Positions 5,817-5,835 of a stretch of DNA of 5,835 nucleotides are shown in pieces. The stretch lies in NCBI GenBank assembly GCA_001775255.1, contig MFCJ01000086.1, positions 1-5,835 on the forward strand. The letters run 5' to 3'. The notes beneath the pieces were generated by a model. That model searched no databases. It was not told the origin of the DNA and saw only the letters and a program-made list of their open reading frames with translations. A program made the translations under genes and the position numbers. Position 1 is the stretch's first letter. Every line of letters begins with the position of its first letter. Source of the stretch: Candidatus Dadabacteria bacterium RIFCSPHIGHO2_12_FULL_53_21. GTDB lineage: Bacteria; Desulfobacterota_D; UBA1144; Nemesobacterales; UBA2774.

Positions 5817-5835
5817 CCCGTTCGTCCTGAGCCTG
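5817..5835. repeat. CCCGTTCGTCCTGAGC-type repeat, cut by window end
   Basis: The window ends in CCCGTTCGTCCTGAGCCTG. This is the left arm of a common dispersed palindrome whose right arm normally reads roughly AAGGACGAACGG. Only the first arm is inside the window, so the inverted repeat itself cannot be confirmed here. Confidence 0.5.

Larger units (their letters stand above)
5547..5835. other. Gene-free tail composed of several short dispersed repeats
   Basis: This 289-bp stretch has no ORF with a ribosome binding site or recognisable protein. It is a patchwork of at least four different repeat-like or palindromic elements listed separately, with low-complexity linkers such as the C/A-rich run at about 5780-5816. 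Such stretches typically lie between operons in genomes rich in small non-autonomous repeats. The next gene would lie beyond the window. Confidence 0.65.

Noticed and set aside
5547..5835. CRISPR array in the repetitive tail
   Set aside because: The repeats are of different sequence and orientation, with no regular unit and spacer structure.

Overview
The window looks like a Gram-negative chromosome fragment, probably from an uncultured environmental lineage of the deltaproteobacterial / Desulfobacterota-like kind. That placement is weak. It rests on mixed gene affinities, frequent ATA codons, strong GGGAGG ribosome binding sites, and an intergenic tail made of dispersed repeats of a kind I associate with such genomes. 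All six genes lie on the + strand. Two signal-peptide-bearing proteins and an RND pump imply a cell with a periplasm.

Left block (1-3325, moderate GC): the 3' three quarters of a heavy-metal RND efflux pump (CzcA/CusA family) is followed 17 bp later by a P-II-type signalling protein lacking the uridylylation tyrosine. After another 67 bp comes an exported Spy/CpxP/CnrX-like protein with an LTxxQ-type motif. This reads as a metal-efflux and envelope-stress cassette. The P-II protein fits the described 'PII-NG' group, which is linked to metal RND pumps.

A 218-bp intergenic region (3326-3543) separates it from the right block (3544-5514), which is visibly more GC-rich. That block encodes an uncharacterised four-helix membrane protein with clustered His residues, a small two-helix membrane protein, and a complete di-heme cytochrome c peroxidase. 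The peroxidase aligns without gaps to Pseudomonas-type numbering at every key residue I checked. The spacing (35 and 61 bp) and good ribosome binding sites suggest one operon. The two membrane proteins may link the membrane electron pool to the periplasmic peroxidase, but that is inference.

A rho-independent terminator overlaps the peroxidase stop codon. The last ~290 bp hold no credible gene, only at least four different short repeat or palindromic elements, one cut by the window end. The most interesting points are the P-II/RND pairing and the uncharacterised membrane pair linked to the peroxidase.
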